Part shown: positions 27,898 through 37,700 of the stretch, piece by piece
Layout: each line of letters opens with the position of its first letter
Position numbering within the stretch: the first letter of the stretch is position 1
NCBI GenBank assembly: GCA_965247375.1
Contig: CBDFHU010000036.1
Span: 62,001 to 126,000 of the forward strand
Reading direction: 5' to 3'
Source: Arsenicibacter sp965247375
Lineage (GTDB): Bacteria > Bacteroidota > Bacteroidia > Cytophagales > Spirosomataceae
Length of the DNA: 64,000 nt
Program-made: the position numbers and the translations under genes
Notes under the pieces: model-generated
Database searches by the model: none
What the model was told of the DNA's origin: nothing
Seen by the model: only the letters and a program-made list of their open reading frames with translations

Positions 27898-28431
27898 ATG
27901 TCCTTTACCAGTATCTTCATCAGGAAATCTGTCATGCCGGCCGGCTGGCGGCCTGTAGCCATCAGAACGTACTTCCTGTTGCCGGCAGTTATCTGTCTGT
28001 TCTGTTCGGCTTGCCGGGAATACGAGCGTCAGGATATATTAATCACCAATATGCAGAAAGACACCAGCTGGCTCTTCAGGCAGCTTGATCCCATCATTAC
28101 TGAACGACAGTTCAGCGTCAGAGTTGAAGGGGAACTGGATGAAGAGGCTGCACTTGAGATACAGCACCGTATTTTTGGATCTCCCGTTCCGGACAGCATA
28201 AAACGCATTGTTGTCAGTTACACAACCTTACCCAAAGGGAAGTTTTCATATGGATTCTGGGACGATTCCGGTAGTCCGCGTAAGTTCATATTTCACCCCG
28301 TCAAGGCTACAAAGGGCTATGTCCGTGTGTTCATCAGGCCTGGCCGGCTCGGAAAAGATTCAACATGGACTGAGCTGAAAAGTGATCCGGAACGAAGCGG
28401 TATCGCCGACATGTCAGCCTCTGACCTTTGA
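27898..28431 (+). CDS. Putative lipoprotein of unknown function
   Basis: 177 residues. A basic N-terminus and hydrophobic run (YFLLPAVICLF) end in a lipobox-like CSAC, so it is probably a lipoprotein. The rest shows alternating strands (QFSVRVEGELD, RIVVSYTTLPKGKFSYG, GYVRVFIRPG). No family is recognised. It is divergent from the kinase operon. An internal ATG 36 bases downstream is another possible start. Confidence 0.55.
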   Translation: MSFTSIFIRKSVMPAGWRPVAIRTYFLLPAVICLFCSACREYERQDILITNMQKDTSWLFRQLDPIITERQFSVRVEGELDEEAALEIQHRIFGSPVPDSIKRIVVSYTTLPKGKFSYGFWDDSGSPRKFIFHPVKATKGYVRVFIRPGRLGKDSTWTELKSDPERSGIADMSASDL

Positions 28432-28554
28432 AGAGCATGGGATACCGGGAAGGTGTCCGGAATGATCTTTTACCGGGAAAATCATCCAGTTTCCGGGCGG
28501 ATGCCGTATTTTTGCGGTGCTTAAGCCCTTGCCGGGGGCGGGGCTTACCACTAA

Positions 28555-29808
28555 ATGCTCTTTGTTTTGAACGCTGTACACTTACTTCCTCCCGATGGTC
28601 CGGTACGGGCCACGATTCCATTAGCCTCTTCGAAAAGCGAAAGCAACCGTGCGCTGATTCTTGACGCGCTGACGGGCTTTCAGTGTGACTTACATAATCT
28701 GTCGACGGCCCGCGATACGCAGACGATGATCCGGCTGCTGAAATCGGAAGACGCCGTGGCCGATGTACTGGACGCCGGTACGACCATGCGCTTCCTGACC
28801 GCCTATTTTGCCGTTACCGGCCAGCAAAAAACGCTTACGGGTACGCCGCGCATGTGTGAACGGCCGATCGGGATTCTGGTCGACGCGCTCCGGACGCTGG
28901 GTGCCGATATTGAGTACGTACGGAATGAAGGCTATCCGCCGCTGAAAATCAACGGCTTTTCGGCCTCAGGCACGAACCGTGTCAGCATTCGGGGGGATGT
29001 CAGCAGCCAGTACATTTCGGCCCTGATTATGATTGCTCCCTCATTGCCCGACGGATTAACGCTGACATTAACGGGAGACATCGGCTCGCGGCCATATATC
29101 GAAATGACCATGGCCCAGATGCGGGTCTTTGGCGCCGACGTGACGGCCGATTGGGACGCTAAAACCATTACCGTAGCTCCGGGGGCCTATCAGCCTTGTT
29201 CGTATGCCGTTGAGTCAGACTGGTCGGGCGCAAGCTATTGGTACAGTGTAGTCGCCCTGGCAGAGGAAGGTTCTGTCATTGAACTGCTGGGTCTGAAAGA
29301 AAAGTCATTGCAGGGCGACAGCGCGATTGTTGACATCATGCGGCCGCTCGGCGTTGAAAGCAGTTTCTCCGACCGTGGTGTATTACTGACGCAAAAGCCG
29401 GCAGAAACGGCCCTGGCATGGGATTTTACGAATTGCCCGGATCTGGCCCAGACCGTCGCTGCCTGTTGCGGTGCACTGAAAACCGACCTGACGCTGACCG
29501 GCATCGAAAGCCTTAAAATTAAGGAAACCGACCGGGTAGCGGCTTTACAGGCCGAATTACAGAAGATCGGTGCTGAACTGGTAGAAGTTGAAACCAATAC
29601 GCGTTATGTGGTACGGCAACTGGCAACCGCACCGGAAGGAACGCCGGTGATTGAAACTTACGACGACCATCGGATGGCTATGGCATTTGCGCCGGTAGCG
29701 ATGCGTCAGGCCGTCGTAATCGAAGAGCCGGGTGTTGTTGCGAAGTCATATCCGTCGTTCTGGGAAGACTTTGCGCGCGTGGCTGCCGTTGAAGACGTGG
29801 TGGCCTGA
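28555..29808 (+). CDS. aroA: 3-phosphoshikimate 1-carboxyvinyltransferase (EPSP synthase)
   Basis: 417 residues. Active-site stretches are clear: SKSESNRALILDAL, DAGTTMRFLTAYFA, GDVSSQYISALIM, SDWSGASYWYS, LKIKETDRVAALQ and YDDHRMAMAFAP. It joins shikimate-3-phosphate and PEP in the sixth step of the shikimate pathway. The substrate loop has GTPRMCERPI in place of the more common GxxxLxxRP, which still keeps the Arg-Pro. The gene stands alone and converges on the transporter at 29811. Confidence 0.96.
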   Translation: MLFVLNAVHLLPPDGPVRATIPLASSKSESNRALILDALTGFQCDLHNLSTARDTQTMIRLLKSEDAVADVLDAGTTMRFLTAYFAVTGQQKTLTGTPRMCERPIGILVDALRTLGADIEYVRNEGYPPLKINGFSASGTNRVSIRGDVSSQYISALIMIAPSLPDGLTLTLTGDIGSRPYIEMTMAQMRVFGADVTADWDAKTITVAPGAYQPCSYAVESDWSGASYWYSVVALAEEGSVIELLGLKEKSLQGDSAIVDIMRPLGVESSFSDRGVLLTQKPAETALAWDFTNCPDLAQTVAACCGALKTDLTLTGIESLKIKETDRVAALQAELQKIGAELVEVETNTRYVVRQLATAPEGTPVIETYDDHRMAMAFAPVAMRQAVVIEEPGVVAKSYPSFWEDFARVAAVEDVVA

Positions 29809-29810
29809 GG

Positions 29811-30599
29811 CTACATAAACGAGCTCATCGATGCTTCGTTAGCCAGTTCTTCGGCGTGTTCTTTGCCCAGATAACCGTCGATGGCATAATGAGCCGCATA
29901 CAGCAGGGGCGTCAGCAGAATGGCCGTTGTGAATTTGTAAATGTAGTTGATGATGCCCACGGCGAGCACCTGTGCCAGCGACCAGTTGCCGAAAACATAA
30001 AAGGCAATGCCGAGGACCACAAAACTGTCGACCAGCTGTGAAACCAGCGTTGAGCCTGTGGCCCGGAGCCAGATTTTACGGCTGCCCGTGATTTTGCGGA
30101 GGTACTGAAATACCGACGCATCGAGCAGCTGACCGATCAGAAACGCGGTTAATGACCCGATAATAATACCAAGGCCCTGCCGGAAAATCATCCCGAATGC
30201 ATTATCAATGTTGATGGGATTTCCGGCGGGGTCTTTTGCATTAACATCCAGCCAGAACTGGGCCGGCGGCAGTTTCGTGACGGCATAGATGATCAGGAAA
30301 CTGTAGCCGATAAAACCGGCGGTCAGGTACGAAATGCGCTTGACACCGGCCTTGCCGAAATACTCGTTGATGATGTCGGAGGTGATGAACACAAACGGCC
30401 AGATAACAGCCCCGGCGGTCAGGTTGAAGTCGAGTACGAAATCGCCGAAGAGGTGCAGCTGCGCAGGAGCCGTGCCCAGCAGCGTTTCGCCCGAGAAGAT
30501 TTTAACGCCGATGATCTCGGCAACCAGCGCATTGGTCAGGAAGATGGCGCTGAGGGTGATAAACAGGTTTGTTCGTTTGTTCGTAAATGAGTAGGCCAT
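29811..30599 (-). CDS. Queuosine precursor transporter (YhhQ/DUF165 family)
   Basis: 262 residues with six to seven membrane helices and the family signatures FVFITSDIINEYFGK, LTAFLIGQLLDASVF and STLVSQLVDSFVV. Proteins of this family import preQ0/preQ1 for queuosine tRNA modification. I looked upstream for a preQ1 riboswitch and did not find a convincing one. Confidence 0.9.
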   Translation of the reverse strand: MAYSFTNKRTNLFITLSAIFLTNALVAEIIGVKIFSGETLLGTAPAQLHLFGDFVLDFNLTAGAVIWPFVFITSDIINEYFGKAGVKRISYLTAGFIGYSFLIIYAVTKLPPAQFWLDVNAKDPAGNPINIDNAFGMIFRQGLGIIIGSLTAFLIGQLLDASVFQYLRKITGSRKIWLRATGSTLVSQLVDSFVVLGIAFYVFGNWSLAQVLAVGIINYIYKFTTAILLTPLLYAAHYAIDGYLGKEHAEELANEASMSSFM

Positions 30600-30741
30600 G
30601 GAGAAACAACTTCCGGTGATTAAGCTTCCAAGTTAACAGATGTTTGCTATAACCCATTCCCATAAACCTAAAACATTGTTCTTTCCTGCTGCGATTTACA
30701 GAAAGCAAAGCACTAGTGTATGACATTCCTGTCCGTGAAAT

Positions 30742-30809
30742 TTACCACATAGGCACATAGGGCACAGCAGAGTTATAAAACTTTGTTTTTCTATGTGGCT
30801 ATGTGGTAA
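30742..30809. repeat. Palindromic TTACCACAT element, copy B
   Basis: TACCACATAGGCACATAG and CTATGTGGCTATGTGGTA are inverted copies with one mismatch. It matches the element at 17572-17642 at both ends but not in the loop. It sits 3' of the aminotransferase gene (minus strand), so it may also help termination. Confidence 0.7.
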
Positions 30810-30828
30810 TATCTTTTGACCGCCGGCC

Positions 30829-32049
30829 TTACACCAGACGCCGGTGAGTTTCGAGGAAAACCTCAATCCGGTCGAGCGCAATCGTCAGCTCATCGACGGT
30901 GGGCAGGCACACAATCCGGAAGTGGTCCGGTGTTTTGTAGTTAAAACCTTGCCCGGCAACGACCAGCACCTTTTGCTCCGACAACAGATCATACACAAAC
31001 TGATTGTCGTCGGCAAAGGTAAACTGCGACAGGTCGATTTTGGGGAAGACATACAGCGAGCCTTTCGGTTTGACGCACGAAATACCCGGAATGGCTACCA
31101 TCCGTTCATAGGTCAGCATCAGCTGTTTATACAAACGGCCGGTGGGCATAATCAGGTCGTTAATGCTCTGGTAGCCGCCCAGCGCGGTCTGAATGGCGTA
31201 TTGCGTCGGTACGTTGGCACACAACCGCATACTCGCCAGCAGCGTCAGCCCTTCAATGTAGGATTTTGCCTTGTGTTTAGCCCCGCTCAGGATCAGCCAG
31301 CCGCCCCGGAAACCGGCTGCGCGGTAGTTTTTGGAAAGCCCGCCCATGGTGATGCACAGCGTTTCGTGCACCATTTTTGAGATCGGGTAATGGATGGCGC
31401 CGTTGTAGAGAATTTTGTCGTAAATCTCGTCGGAAAAAACAATGATCTTGTGTTTTTCGGCGATGCGGGCAATGCCTTCGAGGATGGTTTTATCGTAGAC
31501 GGCCCCCGTCGGGTTGTTGGGGTTGATAACAACGATGGCCCGCGTCCGGCTGGTAATTTTGCTTTCGATATCGGCGAGATCGGGGTTCCAGTCTGAGTCT
31601 TCGTCGCAGACATAGTGTACGGGTTTGCCGCCGCACAGGGCCACAGAAGTTGTCCAGAGCGGATAATCCGGCGAAGGCACCAGCACTTCGTCGCCCTCAT
31701 TGATGAGCGCCTGCATGGAAAGGATAATCAGCTCACTAACCCCGTTGCCGATAAAAATATCATTGATCGCGATGTTCGGGATGCCCAGATTCTGGGTGTA
31801 GTGCATCACCGCTTTCCGGGCCGCAAACAGACCCCGCGAATCGGAGTAGCCCTGCGCATTGCGGATGTTCAGAATGATGTCGTGAACGATCTCGTCAGGC
31901 GCGTCAAAGCCGAATGGCGCAGGGTTACCGATATTCAGATTTATGATTTTGTAGCCCTGACTTTCGAGTTCCAGCGAACGCTCATAGACAGGGCCACGAA
32001 TGTCGTACTTCAGATTGTTTAGCCGTTGGCTTTTCAGTATTTCGTTCAT
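30829..32049 (-). CDS. alaA: PLP-dependent aminotransferase (alanine transaminase AlaA type)
   Basis: 406 residues, fold type I class I. Clear marks: NLNIGNPAPFGFDAP, QGYSDSRGLFAARKA, the substrate loop PSPDYPLWTTSV, VVINPNNPTGAVY, FSDEIYDKILY and the PLP lysine in GLSKNYRAAGFRGGW. The closeness to E. coli AlaA/YfbQ in these segments suggests alanine-pyruvate/glutamate transamination. Transcribed alone. Confidence 0.9.
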   Translation of the reverse strand: MNEILKSQRLNNLKYDIRGPVYERSLELESQGYKIINLNIGNPAPFGFDAPDEIVHDIILNIRNAQGYSDSRGLFAARKAVMHYTQNLGIPNIAINDIFIGNGVSELIILSMQALINEGDEVLVPSPDYPLWTTSVALCGGKPVHYVCDEDSDWNPDLADIESKITSRTRAIVVINPNNPTGAVYDKTILEGIARIAEKHKIIVFSDEIYDKILYNGAIHYPISKMVHETLCITMGGLSKNYRAAGFRGGWLILSGAKHKAKSYIEGLTLLASMRLCANVPTQYAIQTALGGYQSINDLIMPTGRLYKQLMLTYERMVAIPGISCVKPKGSLYVFPKIDLSQFTFADDNQFVYDLLSEQKVLVVAGQGFNYKTPDHFRIVCLPTVDELTIALDRIEVFLETHRRLV

Positions 32050-32153
32050 GGTACCCTTGCGATATAAGCCGCAAAACTACAAAACAACAGGCTTCTGAAA
32101 TGCCTTTGCCGGAAAATAATCTAAAATGTAGTATAAAAATAGGAGTAAAAAGA

Positions 32154-32633
32154 TTATTTTCCTGCTGAATCAATATAATTCAGGATATCGTTAATGTCCT
32201 GATCACTGAATTGCGGGAAGGCGCTCATCGCAATTTTGCCATATTTGTTGTAAACACCAACGGCATAGGCATCGCCGCTGGCGACTACCGCCTGTGAGTT
32301 TTTGATCCATTTGGTCAGCCAGGCGTCGCCGGGTGTACGCTGGCGAACCCCTTTCAGACCGGGGCCAACCACAACTTCATCGGTAACGGCATGGCACTGG
32401 GCGCAGTTGTTGGAAAACAGCGTTTTGCCATGTTCCTGTTCGGCTGTCAGGGCTACCGCTTTAGGTGCAGCAGCCGGTGCACCGCCGCCGGCGGGGGCCG
32501 ATGCAGTAGCCGTGCCGCTATCGGCCGACCACAGGAAAAACAGGGCAAAGGTCATGACGAGTAACAGGAGGACGAGGGTGCCCAGTCCGAGGAGGGCGGC
32601 TGTCAGCGCCCGGACGTAGTCTTTCGAAAGCAT
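32154..32633 (-). CDS. Membrane-anchored cytochrome c (class I-like)
   Basis: 159 residues. One N-terminal membrane helix (~residues 10-35), a short Ala/Pro-rich linker, then a c-type domain with haem site CAQCH, an axial Met candidate in IAMSAFPQFSDQDINDILNYI, and the usual C-terminal helix. It carries single electrons on the periplasmic side of the membrane. No oxidase genes are nearby. Confidence 0.92.
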   Translation of the reverse strand: MLSKDYVRALTAALLGLGTLVLLLLVMTFALFFLWSADSGTATASAPAGGGAPAAAPKAVALTAEQEHGKTLFSNNCAQCHAVTDEVVVGPGLKGVRQRTPGDAWLTKWIKNSQAVVASGDAYAVGVYNKYGKIAMSAFPQFSDQDINDILNYIDSAGK

Positions 32634-32806
32634 AGGGATGTTGGTTAATTCCGACGCAAAAAAGGAGATACGACTCAGGTTTGCAATGATTATAATCAGA
32701 ATAAGGTGATAATGGATATCGAACGGAGAACAAGGTAAAGGCGTTTCTGAAGCTGATACGTATCATCGGTCTTATTTCAGATGCGCTTACTATAGCTCAC
32801 GTTATG

Positions 32807-33727
32807 TTACGTAAACGATTGCCGGAAGGCCAGTGGTGATAAGCGGGTTCTGGCTTTGAAGAATTTACAAAACGATTGCGGGTGCTCAAACCCTGACAGA
32901 TATGCAATTTCGCTGACTGACAAATCGGTTGTGGATAATTTTTCCTTTGCTACGTCAATGACTTTGCTGAGGATAACCTGTTTGGTACTTTGCCTGGTCA
33001 GCGATGTCAGTAACCGGCTCAGGTAGTTTGGGGACACATGCAGGGCGTCGGCAACAAACGTGACCGACGGAATGCCTTCCGACTGCAACCGGTTTTGTTT
33101 CACATAGTCGTTCAATAAGGACTCCAGGCGGATCAGGATCTGGTGGTTACCGGTCTTTCTGGTAATAAACTGACGTTGATAAAACCGTTCGGCATAGGTC
33201 AGCAGCAGGTCCAGCTGTGCGACAATAACAGCCTGCGTATGCTCGTCGATGCGGGCGCGGTATTCCTGGGCAATCGTCTGCACAATGCCCGCCAGCAGCT
33301 GCTCTTCGCTCTCCGACAGGTGAAGGGCCTCGTTTGCTTTGTACTCAAAATACTCGTACCGGCGGATTTTAGCTGCCAGATGCGTATTCCACAACAGATC
33401 CGGATGAACCAGCAGCAGCCAACCGGTATGGCTGGCTACTGATTCAAACGGGCCTTCGATAGCAAGTATTTGTCCGGGAGCCATGAACAGCAGGATTCCG
33501 TTGTCAAAGTCTGCTTCCTGCTGGCCGTATTTCAGGCGTGCATAAAAGCTTTTTTTCAGGGCGATGCTGTAAAAATTATGCATGATCGCCTGCGGAGCCC
33601 GTTCGGGATCGTAGTGAATGTCCTCAAACCGGATGAGGCTCACCAGCGGATGCTCCGGTCCGGGAAGGCCTGCCCGGCGATGGTATTCAGCGATCGTTTT
33701 AATATGAACGGGGAGCTGTCTGGTCAT
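32807..33727 (-). CDS. AraC-family transcriptional regulator
   Basis: 306 residues. An N-terminal cupin-like sensor part (~45-180; HNFYSIALKKSF, LLFMAPGQILAIEG) and a C-terminal double HTH (~195-306) with VTFVADALHVSPNYLSRLL and LSVSEIAYLSGFEHPQSFCKFFKARTRLSP. It is followed upstream by an NmrA-like oxidoreductase on the same strand only 19 bases away, so they may be one unit, with the regulator controlling the enzyme. Confidence 0.93.
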   Translation of the reverse strand: MTRQLPVHIKTIAEYHRRAGLPGPEHPLVSLIRFEDIHYDPERAPQAIMHNFYSIALKKSFYARLKYGQQEADFDNGILLFMAPGQILAIEGPFESVASHTGWLLLVHPDLLWNTHLAAKIRRYEYFEYKANEALHLSESEEQLLAGIVQTIAQEYRARIDEHTQAVIVAQLDLLLTYAERFYQRQFITRKTGNHQILIRLESLLNDYVKQNRLQSEGIPSVTFVADALHVSPNYLSRLLTSLTRQSTKQVILSKVIDVAKEKLSTTDLSVSEIAYLSGFEHPQSFCKFFKARTRLSPLAFRQSFT

Positions 33728-33745
33728 GCTTTTCCATCAGAATAG

Positions 33746-34612
33746 TTATAGATTCAGCAACTGCTTTAGTCCGGCCTTAAGATCTGTCGGCTTACGCCCG
33801 AGCGCGGTTTCCATGTCCGGACTGACCGTACTGCCCTGTCCGTTCCGGATGTCCGTCAGGAAACTCTCCATGGCGTTTACGGCATATTCCGGTACACCCG
33901 ACCGGCCGGCCAGCTCGCGGTATGCCGGCATGTCCACCGGCGTGTAGACAATGGGCTTTCCGGTTAGCTCACTGAGTGCCCGGGCTACGTCATGAAAGGA
34001 ATAGGTCCGGCTGTTGGTAAAGGAATAAATCCGGCTGCTACAATCGTTGCCGGCCAGTACATGACCGATTGCTTCAGCCTGATCGCTTCTGAGGGCGTAC
34101 GAAACCCGGCCCTCACCGGCCGGCAGCACAATTGCCGGATCCGGTACCCGGTTGCCCAGCATAAACGTAACCATGGAGTCCATGTAAAGAACATTCCGGA
34201 AAATGATATAGTTTAGCCCGCTGGCCATAATGTACTTTTCCGTCTGAAAATGGGTGTGCATGATGGTATTGATCACAGTTTCCGGGTCCCGCAGGCAGTT
34301 ACTGGTGTAGGCCAGGCAGTTAACGCCCGCCTTTTTTGCCGCATCGACTACCTGCCGGTGTTGCCGGACAACCTTACCCATATCAAGGCCCGATACCAGC
34401 AGCACCTTTTCAACACCCTGCATAGCCCGGTCAAGGGAGTCCTTGTCATCGTAATCACCGATACGGATGTCAATGCCTGCTTTCGTTAATCCGGCCGCCT
34501 TTGTTTCATCGCGGACCAAAGCTGCGATTCCGGCGGCGGGTACGTTACTGCGGAGTAATGTGTCAATAACCTTGCTACCTAATTTCCCGGTAGCTCCTGT
34601 AATTAAGATCAT
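33746..34612 (-). CDS. NmrA-like NAD(P)-binding oxidoreductase (quinone reductase QOR2 type)
   Basis: 288 residues, atypical SDR: ILITGATGKLGSKV, then ALVRDETKA, GDYDDKDSLDRAMQGVEKVLLVSG, YTSNCLRDPETVINTIMHTHFQTEKYI. This layout matches E. coli YtfG. It probably reduces quinones with NADPH, or senses the NADP redox state. It heads the same transcript as the AraC regulator. Confidence 0.85.
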   Translation of the reverse strand: MILITGATGKLGSKVIDTLLRSNVPAAGIAALVRDETKAAGLTKAGIDIRIGDYDDKDSLDRAMQGVEKVLLVSGLDMGKVVRQHRQVVDAAKKAGVNCLAYTSNCLRDPETVINTIMHTHFQTEKYIMASGLNYIIFRNVLYMDSMVTFMLGNRVPDPAIVLPAGEGRVSYALRSDQAEAIGHVLAGNDCSSRIYSFTNSRTYSFHDVARALSELTGKPIVYTPVDMPAYRELAGRSGVPEYAVNAMESFLTDIRNGQGSTVSPDMETALGRKPTDLKAGLKQLLNL

Positions 34613-34736
34613 ACGTCTGGTTTACTCTTGGTTGAACCACAAAATTCCTCAACCGGTAGCCGGCAAAATGCGCCAAATCCTGCTTTGCTTAAGTAAAATC
34701 TGACGTTAAAGGGCCGCATCAGCAGCACCCGTTGAC

Positions 34737-37700
34737 ATGCTCCTGATCTGTTGTAGGGAATACGACGGTCGGAGACCGGCTAACGCACGTCAGTCGATCA
34801 CACTGACAGCCAACGGCGGTTGTTCGGTAAACGGGGCCGGCATCCGCTGGAGCACAGGAGCCGAAACCGAAACAATCGTTGTTACACCACTGACAACCAC
34901 CACCTACACCGCTTATTGCACGGCAGGACAGGTGATCAGTCAGTCATCCAATACCGTAAAAGTAACCGTATCCAACTCCGTCACCATCAGCGGGCAAATC
35001 AGTTATACAGCCGGCCAGACGATTTTATTGACCGCCACGGCCTCCCCGTCTGCCGGGGCAACCTATACGTGGTCAGGGCCCCAACTGGATGGGGCGGAGA
35101 GCTACAGTTCGACCGGGGCTGTGTTACAGCGTATCGGCGCGACGGCCAATTACAGCGGCACCTATACCGTTAAGGCCACCAACAATGACGGTTGTTTGGG
35201 ACAGGCGTCCGTACAGGTGGTGGTAACCCCCGCCAGTTGTACGGGCATTACGGCCGCCATCAGTGCACCGGCCGCTATTACGGCGGGGCAGGCCCTGACC
35301 CTGACGGGTTCGGTTACGCCCGCCAATGCCTCCGCCACCTATCGCTGGAGCGGTCCGGCCGGGAGCGGCCCGGCGGGCTTTACCAGTACCGCGGGCGCTC
35401 CGACTATTCCGGCGGCAACCACCGCTAACAGCGGGGTCTATAGCCTGACAGTTACCTTGCCGGGCGGCTGTACTGCCACGGCAAATGCCACAGTTACGGT
35501 TGTACCGGCCGCAACGACGAGCTGTGCGGGCACGAGTGTGACGGTGATTGCGCCCACCAGCCTGACGGCCGGACAAGCCCTGACCCTGAGCGCGGTAAGC
35601 AGCCCTGCCGCTGGCAGTGCCACCTATATCTGGAGCGGTCCGGCCGGCTTTACCAGTACGGCGAGTGCCCCGGCTATACCGAATACCACTACGGCCAACA
35701 GCGGCACCTACAGCCTGACAATTGCCCTGGCCGGACCAAACGGCTGCACGGCCACCGCTTCAGCCAGTGTTACCGTGGTGCCTGCCGGAACGACTGCCTG
35801 TACCGGCCTGTCAGCCAGTATTGCGGCACCCGCCGGTGTGACGGCCGGCCAACCGCTCAGCTTAACCGCTATCGTAAGCTCTGCCAGCACCAGTATGGTA
35901 TACGCCTGGACAGGACCAACCGGCTTTACGGCCACTACGCCGGTCGCGGCCATCCCGGCCACCACTACCGCTCACAGCGGGACGTACAGCCTGACGGTGC
36001 AGGTAGCCGGTCAGAGCAGTTGCAGCGCCACGGCCGCTACAACCATCACGGTGGTAAGTAACACCGATACACTGACCATCGACTGCGATATCAGCATTGT
36101 CTCCGTGGATGCTGCCGCGCAGGAGACCGTCTTTATCCCACGGTCGGTTACCGGCCAGAATGCCCTGACGCTGAGCGTAGAAAACCTCGGCGGAACCCCG
36201 CTGACGGGCTACACCTACCGCTGGACCCGCACCACCGGCGTACAGACCGCCAGTGCAACCAGTACGACCGCCACCTCCGGCACGGCCACCGCACCGGTCA
36301 CGGTAACCGTTGGTACCACCCCGACTATATCAGCTACCGCCATAGGCGAGTACATGGTGGTACTGACCGATGCGGCCGGCAATACCTGTGTAGCCTACAG
36401 CACGATCTCGGCCAAACCATGCAACGAGCGGACGGCAGCCTACTCAAGCTGCAAGGACGTGACGATCACGAACCCCGATGCGACCAACGCCATTAGCAAC
36501 CTGGCCCCCGGTGATCAGTTCTACGCGGGTGATTACAAAGTGACGGTAACCAGCATTACCGACGGGGGACCGGGCGGCTGGACGGGTGAAGGCATTGTGG
36601 ATGTAACGCTGCTGAAGGGCATTAACCTGCCCGCTCAGGTGACCTTCGACAATGCAAAACTGAATGATTGCTACGAGCTGGCGGCGGGTAAGCTGGTGAC
36701 GAAATATGATCCGAGTTGGATTAGCCAAAATAATAATCCTACTCAAGAAAATCCTAATATAATTATAACTGAATTAAAAGATTTATTGTCAGTATTTTCT
36801 GGTAGTAAATCTGATCAAGATCAGATTACAAAATTATTTAATGAATTAGATGAAACTATAAGATTTAATTTTTCAATATCTGATGAGTTAAAGTTTCTCT
36901 GCCTAGATAGTTTATCTAATACAAAAAAACTTTGGTTACAATTTCAAGAGTCTAATGTAGGGGAAGGGGCAAAAAAACAAATAAGCAATGGAGTTGCTCG
37001 TTTAGCCATTAATAATTGCCCAACATCTGAGGTAATTAATCAAGGTTTAGATAATATTGCATCAAGAATACCTACATTTCAAGAATGGATTGAAAATTTA
37101 GCACCTTTTTATCAAACAGATGGTCATTATGGTACAGTTTATTTAATTGGTCTTATGCTAGGGCTTGAAAATGCAGAAGAATTAGCTTTGTTTGCAGAAT
37201 TACCTGATAACGAAATTAAAGGACCAATTGCAGGAATCAGAACTACTTGGTTTGATCCAGATTTACAGAAACTTATACATTCATTAACCTATGGATTTCA
37301 CTCTAAAGAAGAGTTTGAAACTTCTGTTATACTATTACAACCATCTATTAATGACCCCAAGTTAATAGGTTATTTGATACATAGATATGGAGATACTTTT
37401 GCACACACGAGACTTGAAGATAGTTTAAAACGTACAGATCTAAGAAGAATGTATGGTAAAATATCAAACCCTTATATTATTAGCCCAAGAACATTTGAGC
37501 ATCAATTCGTTGATGGAAAGACGATAGGTGAGGCCCCTGATATGATTAAAAATAGGCCAGAATGGTATATGAAATATGTAGAAAATCTAGCAAATATATT
37601 AGCAATAAAATATAGTAAAGACCCTAAAAAAATTGACCTTAATTTATTTAAAGAATTAGCATATTATGCAAGAGATAAAAATGTTTCTTTAATGGGTATA

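Noticed and set aside
30600..30740. preQ1 riboswitch upstream of the queuosine precursor transporter
   Set aside because: No preQ1-I or -II consensus pairing could be found on the minus strand.
34820..36750. Long open frames on both strands inside the Ig-repeat part of the toxin
   Set aside because: GC-rich repetitive coding DNA lacks stops in other frames; the alternative proteins are Arg/Gly-rich or repetitive and have no domain.
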